A DNA stretch of 64,000 bases. It comes from Gliomastix tumulicola. Its lineage: Eukaryota; Ascomycota; Sordariomycetes; Hypocreales; Bionectriaceae. Positions 11,257 through 21,274 of this stretch are shown piece by piece. The notes under the pieces were generated by a model. That model did no database searches. It had not been told where the DNA came from and worked only from the letters and a program-made list of their open reading frames with translations. Position 1 is the stretch's first letter; every line of letters begins with the position of its first letter. A program made the translations under genes and the position numbers. Location of the stretch: positions 806,001 to 870,000 of the forward strand of contig BCHX01000003.1 of the NCBI GenBank assembly GCA_001599755.1, written 5' to 3'.

Positions 11257-11595
11257 GTCCACACAGTTTTGACGTTTTCATGTTTGGAGTTTGGCAATGT
11301 ATTGCAGGCGTTGGGTAGTGTAAAAGTACTAGAGTTGGAACGATGATATTCATTCTTGGTAAAGGCATAGAAAGAAGCTAGCAGTCTAAGTTGGTCAGGT
11401 CTACCCGCGATACAAGATACCCTCAGACACACGTATTCAGTCCTCCTCTTCAAGCTAATAGCACACACAACTCTCCCCCCGTTCAGTAATCCAATGAGCG
11501 CAAAATCCAATCATGAGCAAAGAAGCAGGTACATCCAACGCCAGAAAACAAGAATCCAAACGAGGTTGCAACAGTGGTGTGACAGTCGAGCTTCA
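11257..11595. other. Convergent intergenic NAF1 / aminopeptidase
   Basis: Shared 3' region of two convergent genes; no coding frame supported. Confidence 0.55.
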
Positions 11596-12905
11596 CTACA
11601 GCTCATCGACATCGTTCACAGACTGGTGCTTGTAAAAGTCGTAGTGGCCGAGCTCGTAGACGAGACCGAGCGTCATGCGGGCGTGCTCGAGCATGTGGTC
11701 GAAGGACAGATACTTAATCGTGTCGCTCGTGGTGTGGATGTGAGGGTCGGAATTCTCGAAGGCGGACTCGATGACGAAGGCGGAAGGGTAGCCGGCCTTG
11801 GAGGCGGAGGCGTGGTCGGAGCAGGCATAGCCGCACTTAGTCTCGACCCAAGGGATGCTGCAGTACTGTTGATCGCGAAAAGTTAGCATTGGTCTATAGA
11901 TAAGGGATGGGTGATTCGCATACCTCCTCGACGACAGTCTTGATAAAAGCGGTCAGGCCGGGGTCAACATAGTCCATGATGACACCGACACTCTCGGGCT
12001 CCCCAGCATCGAGGGTTTTCTGGACGTAGCCGGTCATGTCCTGCTGCAGCATGGCCTTGACATCACGGCCCTCCTTCTCGTACGATCGGAAGATGGCCTG
12101 GCTACCCAGGAGACCACCCTCCTCGGCACTGTACCAGTGGAACTCAATGGTGTTGGTAGCCTTGCCATTGACGATGTCCTTGGACCCGAGCAGCGCCTTG
12201 AAGACCTCGAGGATCGTCACCGTGCCGCTGCCGTCGTCGTCAGCACCGGGCGCCGCGAGCAAGCTGGGCAGCCACAGGTTGATCGAGTCCTGGTGGGCGC
12301 CGATGACGACGGTCGTGTTGCTCTCGCCGGGGATGGTGGCGATGACGGAGTGCTGCTTCCAGGTGTGCGGGAAGCTCTCGGCGAAGACGGTGCCCTCGGC
12401 GCCAGCCTCCTTGATGATGGAGCGGACCTTCTCGAGGACCCAGTCGGACGACTGCAGCCCGTAGTCGGACTTGTAGTAGCGGGTGTAGAAGCTGGTGAGC
12501 TTCTGGAGGTTGGCGTGGAGGTTGTCCTTGTCGAGGGAGGAGGCCAGCTCGGCGACCTCGTCCTGCTTGACGCACTTCTTGGGGAAGGTCACGGAGGCCT
12601 GGCCGCTGACGTGGTTGGCGCCGAGGTCCTGCGTCTCGGTGATGTCCATGAACTGGCGGCCATTCTGCAGATGATTGTCAGCATGATGGAAGCTTCGGCT
12701 GGTCAGGGTCAATGCGTTCTAGACGTACTCGACGAAGCTCCCACTTCTCCTCCTCCGTCACCCAAGCGGTCTCACCCGGAGCTAGCTCGATAAGAAAGGT
12801 CTCCTCAGGATGGAGGACGACATGGTCGGCCTCCTGGACCTCGATGAAGCGGGCCGAGATGGCAGGAAGGCAGGTCGCCAAGAGGGAGGCCTGGGAAAAC
12901 TTCAT
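11596..12905 (-). CDS. lap1: Secreted leucine aminopeptidase 1 (M28 zinc peptidase)
   Basis: An extracellular exopeptidase releasing N-terminal residues such as leucine from peptides. Exons 12729-12905, 11924-12664 and 11596-11865 join in phase 0 to 395 residues, matching the usual 380-400. Residues 1-18 form a signal peptide (MKFSQASLLATCLPAISA) followed by an inhibitory propeptide. The two-zinc site is complete: His183 (GAHQDS), Asp near 202 (GADDDGSG), Glu240/241 (AEEGG), Asp268 (QQDMTGY) and His350 (HIHTTSD). Introns are GTACGT...CTGCAG and GTATGC...CAACAG. The gene is convergent with NAF1. Two CACGTG boxes lie about 210 bases upstream. Confidence 0.95.
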
Positions 12906-13110
12906 GATTGCAGTTGATAGGTGCTAGGGATGGGAATCTCGATGGAAGAGGAGGAATGCGGTGTTGGATGATGGAGGGTTGGATGATGACGCTAGTTGGG
13001 AGGCTGGCTGAAGCTTAGCTGAAGCTGCCGCTTGCCGCCCTGCCTGATTACGGAGCACTCGTTATCTGATAAAGTCCCCAGCCTCCGCCCCAGGCACAGG
13101 GACAGTGTGG

Positions 13111-13132
13111 GCACGTGCGCGTCAGCACGTGC
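13111..13132. promoter_or_regulatory. Paired GCACGTGC palindromes (E-boxes)
   Basis: GCACGTGC occurs at 13111-13118 and again at 13125-13132, 14 bases apart centre to centre, about 210 bases upstream of the aminopeptidase start. CACGTG is the core recognised by bHLH factors in fungi; which factor binds here is unknown. Confidence 0.45.
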
Positions 13133-13224
13133 CGGTGCGCTGTTGCACCCGAGCTCACTGCCCCATATTTACTAAGCTTGAAAAGACGTAAGACCCTGAT
13201 GACGAATGGCACACACGCCGAGGC

Positions 13225-13249
13225 CTGTAACACTTTTTGTGTCACCCAC
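13225..13249. repeat. Palindromic 25-bp motif, copy 1
   Basis: The 25 bases match 16631-16655 in the same orientation with two differences. The core is a 7-base inverted repeat around TTTTT: GTAACAC on the left and GTGTCAC on the right (one mismatch from perfect). It lies 28 bases beyond the 3' end of the broken DUF6594 gene. Confidence 0.6.
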
Positions 13250-13277
13250 ACAGTCCCATTCCCCCTGCCTCTTCTAC

Positions 13278-14319
13278 CTATCCTGAGCCCGCTGAGAGCT
13301 CACTGTTGCTGACAAAGACGACCAACACGGCAGCATAGGCCGCTGTTGCAGCGAAGATCTCGACCCGTCGCGCGTTGGTGATGAGTCCCAGGCATCCCGC
13401 AAACGCCGTTGCGAAGGCGGCAATCATCCCAAGCTTCACCGCCGGGCGCTGGACGAAGTAGAACCCGACGATCGTCCCGATGAGGAATATCGCAGCGACG
13501 AGGATGGTCACGACGTTGACCGTCCTGGCGATGGACGTCTCCTTAAAGCGCCTAAACTGACTCACACCGTCCCCCGCAAGCTCGTCCTGCGCCGTGTTAA
13601 TGTTTCTGCTGGCCCAGCTGGATAGTAAGGGGGTGCACCTTGCCGCGCCAGTAACGCCTCAAGAAGTTGGAGAGCAGGTCTGTCTCGCCGGCCGACTTCA
13701 GTGCCACGAGGTCACTAAAGTTGTTGGTGTGCTCCCGCTGGAATAGGGTCTTTGCTTTCCCTCCGAGCACATGGTATGGCACCTCGAGGTAATGCTTCAC
13801 GGCCTCTGTAACTCGATCCTCGGGGTGCTTGAGGCTTACTATCTCGCGCTGAAGCAGCAAGGCCTCATCTAGGCTCGCATCAGTCGCCATTTTCGCATTG
13901 AAGGACTGGAAAGAGGGCTCACGATATTCTTTCAGCTTTTTTCTCAGGTCAAGAATCAGATCCATCCTCTCTCAAGCCTTTGGTTCATTCCTTTGACACT
14001 GTTCCAAGAGCGTCTCCCATCTGCTCGCTGCCTCTATCACACCCATGTCATCGCTCTCAAGCGTTGTCTGGTGTAGTTCTTGAGATCGCTTCTCAAGCTC
14101 GAGGATCTCGCTCTGCATGTACAGCAGATTCAGCGCCCCCAAGCTGTCAAACTTGCGAAATATCAGCGTCTCATTGTCGGGATCGCTGGCGAGGAATGCC
14201 GCCGCCGCGGTGTAGCCACCATAGCGGCTCGACTGCCCAGACTCTGGATCGCTGTTCAGCGGATGCATAGATCTTGGGAAGCATTGTCGTGGCCGATGGA
14301 AGAAATTCCAAGCCAGCAC
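13278..14319 (-). pseudogene. DUF6594 fungal membrane protein, interrupted by a stop and a frameshift
   Basis: Three pieces read as one DUF6594 protein. The first (14319 or the ATG at 14268 down to 13972) has the family opening YGGYTAAAAFLASDPD, then ETLIFRKFDSLGALNLLYMQ. An in-frame TGA at 13972-13974 ends it, yet the same frame continues at once with ERMDLILDLRKKLKEY, where the family has no break; CGA to TGA by one C-to-T change is the simplest origin. The second piece ends at TAA 13597-13599. The last piece, in another frame, carries the C-terminal transmembrane hairpin ending NARRVEIFAATAAYAAVLVVF. An indel between about 13600 and 13660 is required, because no intron of acceptable length fits. 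The family's function is not known. It diverges from the retropepsin-like gene. Confidence 0.78.
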
Positions 14320-14783
14320 CTATGAGGCGCATTTACTTAGGCAGCAAGCAACGCCATGCCGCCAATCGAAGAGCAACATCCCACATGACGTGGCATGGCT
14401 TATCAAGGTCACGCGTGCATCACCTGCTTGTGATTGGTCACCAGTATTTACCATCGCAGCCCAAGGCAGATTCAGCCAATGGAGCCGGAAATTGGCGTGG
14501 AGGCAAACATTCCCTTCCGCGCACCTCTTTTCTGCACATCTCTTTCTTGCACATGCCGAAACCCATCGAGAAAGACCTCAACCACCTTTGAACTTCAAGT
14601 GTACCGAAGTCCAAAGACTTAGAGCCAGGCTGCTCATTCGATCTGTTTCTTGCGTGGAAAAGACATCCCTCACGCATCGCAGAGTCTTCTCAGCCAGTCA
14701 CCGCCACACTGGTTCCATATCATAGCCAGCAGAGTTTCGACTCCAAATTCTTCTGTGACATCCCGTATCGCAGGCAGCTCGAA
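14320..14783. promoter_or_regulatory. Divergent promoter, DUF6594 relic / retropepsin-like gene
   Basis: A 464-base spacer between the two divergent starts. Overlapping short frames are not supported as genes. Confidence 0.5.
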
Positions 14784-16351
14784 ATGTCAGAATCAGTCGA
14801 AAATTGGGCTAATTCCTTCCACAAAGGCGCCCGTCTTTGGCACCAAAACTTTGAAAAAATGATAAGCTTGGCGGCCAATAATGCATGGTACGGGAGCGCC
14901 ACGGATCCTGACATGATATACTGTGGCCTTGCTGAAGAACTCAGTGCAGGTCAATCTACCCCCGCCCAATTGGATATAGACTTGGGACGCCCGCCGACCC
15001 CGAGATCGATCACCGAAAGAATACAACTCCGCCGTACGAGGACCTTATAGATGTTTGGGACGGGGACGGTTCTCGCCAATCCTCAGCTTCGAAATCCTCG
15101 TCAAATTTGGGTTCCTTCCTCCAAGGAACAACATTCGTCACTGACGTCGTTGTGAATGGTGTTGAGATTGTGGCCAGTGCAGATACCGGTGCCTCCTTCA
15201 ACGTCATCTCAAAGTCTCTAGCTGATTCCCTGAACTTGGTCCCTGAACCCGGTAGCGAGAGATGCATCAAAATCCCCTCCGGAAAGAGCATTTTCTCACC
15301 TGGTCGCGTCAAAACCACCTTTACCTTTGCAGGTGAAAAGAAATATCACGATCTCTCTTGCGTCATCTTAGAGCACGCAACACATGCTATTGTCCTCGGA
15401 TCAAAGCTTCTCAGATTGACGAAAACCTTCAAATCCCACGTGCATCGCCTCAGAAAGGCCGTTTCGAATGCCACCCGTCTCAAGCTCAATCTTCTCAGCG
15501 ATGAGCAGGAGGTGATACCAGGCTTTTTGAACGGAGCTGGATGCGTGGCTGTTCCCGACTCTGGCTCAGACATTATGGTGCTTTCTGGGAAATACGCCAA
15601 AGCACGCAGGTTGCACATCTACCGCGGCCGGCGAAAGAGACAGCTGGTGCGGTTTATCGACGGTTCTACCCGGTACACCGACGGCATCGTCAAGAATGTC
15701 TGGTGGCGATTTCGAAAGAACGAAAAGCCCATCCGCTGCGACTTTCATGTTATGGACAATCTCCCCGTCGACGCTATTCTCAGTGGCGCCATAATTGACA
15801 AGTACAACGTCTTTACCGAGTACGATGACCTCATCACCCAAAACGATGCATTGGATGATCATTCGGGAATCTACAACATTCGCCTTGCGAAGAAATGTCG
15901 AGCAGATATTACAAAGCTGGAAAACAGCTTTCGGCAAGACAGTAAGGCTCTCCCATACATCATGACCATACGATAACTAACAAAGACAGTGAACTCGGAT
16001 CAAGCCTTCAGCCCCAATATGATTCACAGAGAGAATGCTCGCCGAGACGAGATCCGCACTCGAATAGACGGTTTACTCGTCCATGAGCGCCAGCACCAGC
16101 AAGAGCTCGAGAGGAATCGACAAGCATACTTTGATGAAGAGTTGAGGAAACATCGCCAAAGAGTGGCGGCAAGTGGACAGAGTCATCAAGATGTTAGTAC
16201 AGATCCGCCTCCGTTACAAGCGGGTGCGTCCCAGACCACACGCAGCGGTCCGGGAGGGAATGAAAATCATCGATTTTGGAGAGGGTTGCGTCGCAAACGG
16301 TTGTATCTGTGGAATAGGTCGACACCCTGGCTTTCGAATGGGACATACTAG
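14784..16351 (+). CDS. Tandem retropepsin-like aspartic protease domain protein, not part of a retrotransposon
   Basis: Three exons, 14784-14887, 14950-15941 and 15990-16351, join to 485 residues. Intron 1 (62 bases, GTACGG...TGCAG) is needed to reach the long frame, which has no ATG of its own; intron 2 (48 bases, GTAAGG...ACAG) has a perfect ACTAAC branch site. The protein has a short N-terminal helix-like region, a linker, then two retropepsin-like units: ADTGASFNVIS with the catalytic-type Asp near residue 113, and a diverged PDSGSDIMVLS with Asp near 239. A basic-acidic region likely to form a coiled coil (QHQQELERNRQAYFDEELR) lies near 395-420. No reverse transcriptase, integrase or LTR is adjacent, so it looks like a stand-alone host gene. 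Protease activity is inferred from the DTG/DSG motifs only. Confidence 0.72.
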
Positions 16352-17687
16352 CATTAGACCCTTGTAGATAGCACCAAGAGCATAGCAACATGAACCGCTG
16401 AAGTGAAGCACAGGCAGGAATTGGGACATCTTGGCAAGGTGGATGTAGTTGCGATGTACCTCTTGTGTGCTCCTCCAAGCTGATTCGATAGATCAAGGAC
16501 TATGCAACGACTCCCGCTTCGATAGACAACCCATGTTAGAAAGTTGATTCACGCCACAATGCACGCTGAGCACACTGAAGATGCCTTGGCCGCGTTACGG
16601 GGTAGACCCAAACAGGCACGAGGTATGGGGCTGTGACGCTTTTTGTGTCACCCACTCCTCCCCACTTCCTAACAGCCTTACCCCCGCTGCCCCACGCTAT
16701 ACTTCCACGCCATCAAAGTTACTTCTCTACAGCAGCGCCACAGCCCAACCTTAAGGTACTCAGTACATGTGCATCGCTGAGCCAATCGAGCTAGTGCCGT
16801 GCCTGCCGAGGCTGCTACCTCGCCGTCCAGCCAATCAGAGGCCGTATCAGTTTGGCGCTAGTCCCCGCGACTATAGGGTACGTAATTCGTCATTGCTGAT
16901 TACGCTAGAGTGCATAGCGCCTCGTTCGTCCACTTCCCACTTCCAACAGGGCAACGTTCGCCCGCCTGCCCGCTTGCCTGCTTCCAGGACGTTCTTACCA
17001 AGCCAGCATGGGGGATGGTGGGCTGTGTCCGAGCCTCTTTTTTGACGTGTGACGGCGTTCGGTTTGATTTTGCGCGGATAACTCGGAGTCCAGCCCGCTA
17101 AGTCCATTCGTCCAGAGGGCTCGCGCGGCGCACTCCTCCAGTTCCAGGCCCTTTGATCGTCCTGCCCCCGGTTCCGAGACGAGAACGTTTGGGAAAAGGC
17201 AAAGTCCGAGCGCGGAGACGGCTATCCTCGTCCATTTCTGCTAACGTCAACCCAGCAGCATGTTAGCAACCTGGCCCTGTTGGCTAGGTACTAACTAGGT
17301 TGCCTATGCTCTCATGTCACATGGCAGAAACTGTGTGCTCCATACCCTTACGACCGTTCTTTTCGAGCATAAAATGGGACCTCTCTCTTCTTCTCCCTCG
17401 TTCTCTCTCCCTCCTCATGTCCCACAACTGTCAAACAGTTTCCAGACTGCTACCTGAATCTCTAGATTCTTTGCTTTGCCTCGGAATTGTTGCGCGTTTG
17501 TTACTACAGCAAGCCCTGGATCATCCGTGACTCAGTTTCTGTGCAACAACTATTGCTGTCGCTGAATCACTGACATCAGAGCCGACGTCAGTCACTCTCT
17601 CTGCCCTGCCTGGGCCTTATTTGAGCCTCCTGTCTGAGCCAATCTCCCTCACGAGGACGTTGCCTTCTTTCCTCCCAATCTCACAGC
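16352..17687. other. Intergenic between retropepsin-like gene and NMN adenylyltransferase
   Basis: No gene supported. It holds the second palindromic motif (16631-16655) and, at about 17380-17415, a CT-rich tract typical of fungal promoters upstream of the NMNAT gene. Confidence 0.55.
16631..16655. repeat. Palindromic 25-bp motif, copy 2
   Basis: Same orientation as 13225-13249 with two differences in 25. Core arms GTGACGC and GTGTCAC flank TTTTT. It lies 280 bases beyond the end of the retropepsin-like gene. A perfect ancestral palindrome (GTGACAC arms) would explain both copies by one change each. Confidence 0.6.
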
Positions 17688-18584
17688 ATGTCACTCACAG
17701 AGTCCTCAACTCATCCATTTACGGCCATGCCACACAACCGACCCCCCGGAAGCCCGACACCTCCCCCGGAGCCCGTCTCGGCGCTGTCGGCCTACAACTT
17801 CCCCCAGGACAAGCTGAGCCGGCGCATGCGGCCCGGCAGCAAGATCCCCGTCGTCCTCGTGGCCTGCGGGAGCTTCTCGCCCATCACGAACCTGCACCTG
17901 GCCATGTTCCAGATGAGCGAGCGGTCCGTCGAGGGCACCGAGTTCGAGGTGGTGGGCAAGTACCTCAGCCCCGTGAGCGACGCCTACGGCAAGGCGTCCC
18001 TCGTGCCGGCCTGCCACCGCATCGCCATGTGCGCCGTGGCCGCCGAGGAGGAGCGCAGGTCGAGGATCATGGTCGACCCCTGGGAGACGCTGCGCGAGGA
18101 CTGCGAGGGCAACGCCATCTACACGCGGACCGTCGACGTCCTGCGGCACTTTGACCACGAGATCAACGACGTCCTGGGCGGCGTGCAGGCGGCCGACGGG
18201 AGGAGCCACGTCCGGGCGCGCGTCGTGCTGCTCATCGGCGCGGACGTGGCCCTCACCATGGGCGACCCCAAGGTCTGGGCGCCCAGCGACCTGGACGTTC
18301 TGCTCGGGTACTACGGTGCCTTCGTCGTCGAGAGGCCGATGCAGACGGACATCCAGACCGCCATCCGGCCGCTGCAGAAGTACGACAACAACATCTGGGT
18401 GGTCAACTCGTTTGAGAATGACGTGAGCTCCACCAAGATCAGGGCCCTGCTGCAGAGCGGCGGCTGCCCGCTCGAGGACTTGCCGGACACGGTCTACCGG
18501 TACATCAAGCTGCACGGCCTATACCGCTGCAACGAGGCCAGGAATGAAGCACAGGACGCCACCGCAGACGAGAATTCGCCCTGA
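17688..18584 (+). CDS. NMA1: Nicotinamide mononucleotide adenylyltransferase
   Basis: Catalyses NMN (or NaMN) plus ATP to NAD (or NaAD), the shared last adenylation step of NAD synthesis. A single exon of 298 residues. The nucleotidyltransferase motif GSFSPITNLH is at residues 61-70 and the second ATP-binding motif SSTKIR is near 248; between them IGADVALTMGDPKVW matches the NMN-binding region of eukaryotic NMNATs. The C-terminus VYRYIKLHGLY is also diagnostic. The first ATG (17688) or the ATG 13 codons later could be used; the N-terminal 45 residues are Pro-rich and variable in the family. The symbol follows yeast, which has two paralogues (NMA1/NMA2). Confidence 0.94.
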   Translation: MSLTESSTHPFTAMPHNRPPGSPTPPPEPVSALSAYNFPQDKLSRRMRPGSKIPVVLVACGSFSPITNLHLAMFQMSERSVEGTEFEVVGKYLSPVSDAYGKASLVPACHRIAMCAVAAEEERRSRIMVDPWETLREDCEGNAIYTRTVDVLRHFDHEINDVLGGVQAADGRSHVRARVVLLIGADVALTMGDPKVWAPSDLDVLLGYYGAFVVERPMQTDIQTAIRPLQKYDNNIWVVNSFENDVSSTKIRALLQSGGCPLEDLPDTVYRYIKLHGLYRCNEARNEAQDATADENSP

Positions 18585-19727
18585 GTGATAGGACAGCCAC
18601 ATCCGCGCGCGCCCCCAGGCGAGTTATGCGGACCAATGGAACCAAACCCTGGACACACCCCGCTCCTCGCCACTGCAACAGAGGACTTGTCAGGGAGGGG
18701 GCCGCTCAACAGGGTTCTACTCCAGGCCTGCTGCGTCTCTCTGTGGAACATTTGTCACCTCTTTGGCCCTCGACATTAATAATGCTTCTCTGCGAGACTC
18801 GGTGTAACGGATAGCCACCCCAGCGGACAACAGGAGTCTAGACATAGAAACGGAGTAGCGCCGGGGCGTCTTTCCTCCCCCTCCTCCAGATCCCCACCAG
18901 CATGGGAAAGAAAGCAGGAATGCTTGTAGACCAAGCGGATCGGGACCTCGTTTTTGCCATTTTCTTTCTTCTTCTTTTTGTCTAGTGTCTTACGCCTCGA
19001 AACGGGCGGTTTTGTTTTCCGGGGCATTTGGTATGGGGGGCAAAGGGCAACAACTCAGGCGTTATCTAGACAACTAATGACGACAAGCGGTGCTAGGCCG
19101 AATAGGCGCACTTGCAGGACAGCCACTAGGACCAGCGGCACTCAATTTACGTTACTTCTGCAACGTCCCCCAGGACTCGTCCATTTAAAGTGATCACATG
19201 ACTGTAAGCTCTAATTTGGCAGTCGGTCTTGTTTTTGTTCAAGTGCCAAGTTCGCTGCTTATCTGAGGTGGCGAATAAATCCAGTTGGAGCTGGAGATTT
19301 GTAGATCCCCCTCACGGAAGCTGCTTACCCTGGAGCAAGGTCCCAGTTCTGGCATCATTCCTTGCTTTGATTCTTCCACTCGTCAATCCATCAAATCGAG
19401 GAGCTGGTTGAACTAGTCTCTTGGATCTGATATAATCCTTATCTTCGACGTCCTTGAGCGAAGCATCTCGTTGCGTCATACGCCTTAGATACTCTGTTTT
19501 TATTCGCCCTTGGTCGAACACCTCCGTCGATCGCCAAACTGCCCAACGACTTTCTACCATCACCCCGTTGCTGCGTCATTTGAGGCTCCTTGTAGGATGA
19601 AGGGTGCCATTCTTCATATGGCCAAGTCTCGCTAGGAGATCGACCAGTTGGCTTGCCAGTCATCAACCCCAGACAGCTTGGACTTCTCATAGCGTACCGT
19701 CCGCAGCGCGCGCGCGCTTGGCCTAAC
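18585..19727. other. Intergenic, NMNAT to F-box gene
   Basis: About 1.1 kb with no frame that resembles a protein. Presumed 3' region of NMNAT and promoter plus leader of the F-box gene. Confidence 0.55.
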
Positions 19728-20744
19728 ATGACCGTGCAGAGCGTACTGGTACCAAGGCCTCTTGAGGCTTTGCCCAACGAGGTGAGCGCAGAAAAAAATC
19801 TTGACCTCACTCTCTCTTCGAGTCCCTGCATCTCACGTCCTTTGATAGGTACTCCTCGGTGTGCTCGCGAACTTCTCGTGCGTGGACCTGATCCAGCTCT
19901 CCCTCGTCAGCCACCGCTTCTACTCCCTGGTCTGCCGCCTGCTCCAGCGCCGTCTCTCGGCCGTCGCCTCCCTGCCGGACAATGACCTCATCTTCGAGTG
20001 CTTCACGCCTACTGCCAAGCTCTACACGCCTTATATGGACTGCGAGTTTCTCGGCACCAGGATGAGCAGGTCTGTTGACTCGGGCGTCTTGCAGTTCGAG
20101 GATGTCCAGGATGCGCCGCCGGATCTGAAGAGTCTCGGCCGGATGTACTCCGTCTTCCGGCCTGTTGCGTCGTATGAGAGCCGCAGGCCGACATGGCCGC
20201 ACGATGGACCTCCGGAGACGGACGATGTGGCCAGAGACCTGGTTGGCCTGGATAGCGACCAGCTCTTCGAGCAACTGTGTGCCGTCACGAATGTCGTCAA
20301 GGAGGGTCCGCGACGGGGGTTGTTCCTCAGCCACGTCAACGTCAGCGACGGCGTCATAAGGATCTGGAGGAGCTGGCTCGAGGAGATGGCTGATGGTTCC
20401 AGTGAGCTGACGCAGGGGGCTGAGGGCAGTAAGATCCTGTGGGTGGATGCTGGGCAGACTATCGGGCTGCGCATGCATGTGAAGCCTGGGCCGGCGGATA
20501 GGATGCCCGTCATCTCGGGGCCGGAGTATTACCCGCCGATATCGTACCGGCTGGAGTATCAAGGTGCGTTTTTGTACGAACTTACTTCGCCAGTGGAAGA
20601 TTGGCCGGGAAACGGAGTTGCTGACATTGTGCTGTTCTTACAGAGCTCTATGTCCGCACGTTAGAGCTCCTCCGGGCAGCCGAGGAGTCGGCTATCCAAG
20701 AGGTCTCAAACGTGGGCAATGCCATTGTGATTGCAACTATTTGA
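19728..20744 (+). CDS. F-box domain protein
   Basis: Three exons, 19728-19781, 19849-20563 and 20644-20744, give 289 residues. The first intron (67 bases, GTGAGC...GATAG) splits the F-box exactly after LPNE; joined, it reads LEALPNEVLLGVLANFSCVD followed by LIQLSLVSHRFYSLVCRLLQ, a standard F-box at residues 12-50. This suggests a substrate receptor for an SCF ubiquitin ligase. The rest of the protein has no named repeat; a duplicated-looking Trp/Glu segment near 195-215 may bind substrate. The last intron has a GTGCGT donor and TTACAG acceptor, and the protein ends in a short helix. The target is unknown. Confidence 0.85.
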
Positions 20745-21274
20745 TCCTATGCTCCGGGCATAGTTCTATGCACCGCAAGAGATCATCGACGACAAATGTA
20801 TCTGCAGACAAACCGGAATCTATTGATAGATGATTGTGATTGATTTCATTAGGCTATGAAAAGTCGACATATACTGGAACCTGTGTGAGTCTTTGAAACC
20901 CAGACGCCCGTCGAACAACCCATTTACTCTCCAAATAAATCGGAAATCGAAAACCTCATGAAATGTAAGAGGCAGGGAATAAGTTGAAGAACCAAGAAAG
21001 AGAACCTCCCACCACACACCCATTCAACCCCAAGACCCAAACCTCCTAGGAATATTCGCGCCGCAAGTTCGCATGTTGGCGAAATAGATAAGAAGAAGAA
21101 ACGGAATGAAAAAGAGCCAAACCCAACAAGATGCTCCCATAGCGTCATATCAACATCGACAACCCCCCTTCTTTCTTCTTCCCTTCTGTCACCGAGTGTC
21201 GGGTGTTGGATTCCCGGAGACTGCCCCCCAAAACACCATGAAGCAACTGAGGAAGGGAGGGAGGGAGGAGCAGA
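20745..21274. other. Convergent intergenic F-box gene / GPCR
   Basis: A shared 3' region, AT-richer than the flanking coding sequence. No gene seen. Confidence 0.55.

Larger units (their letters stand above)
12906..13277. other. Intergenic upstream of the aminopeptidase
   Basis: Holds the aminopeptidase promoter and, at 13225-13249, one copy of the palindromic motif described separately. Confidence 0.55.

Noticed and set aside
13972..13974. The TGA in the DUF6594 gene as a second editing site
   Set aside because: A-to-I would give UGG (Trp), not the Arg expected; the A is preceded by G, not U, and a frameshift further on would still break the protein.
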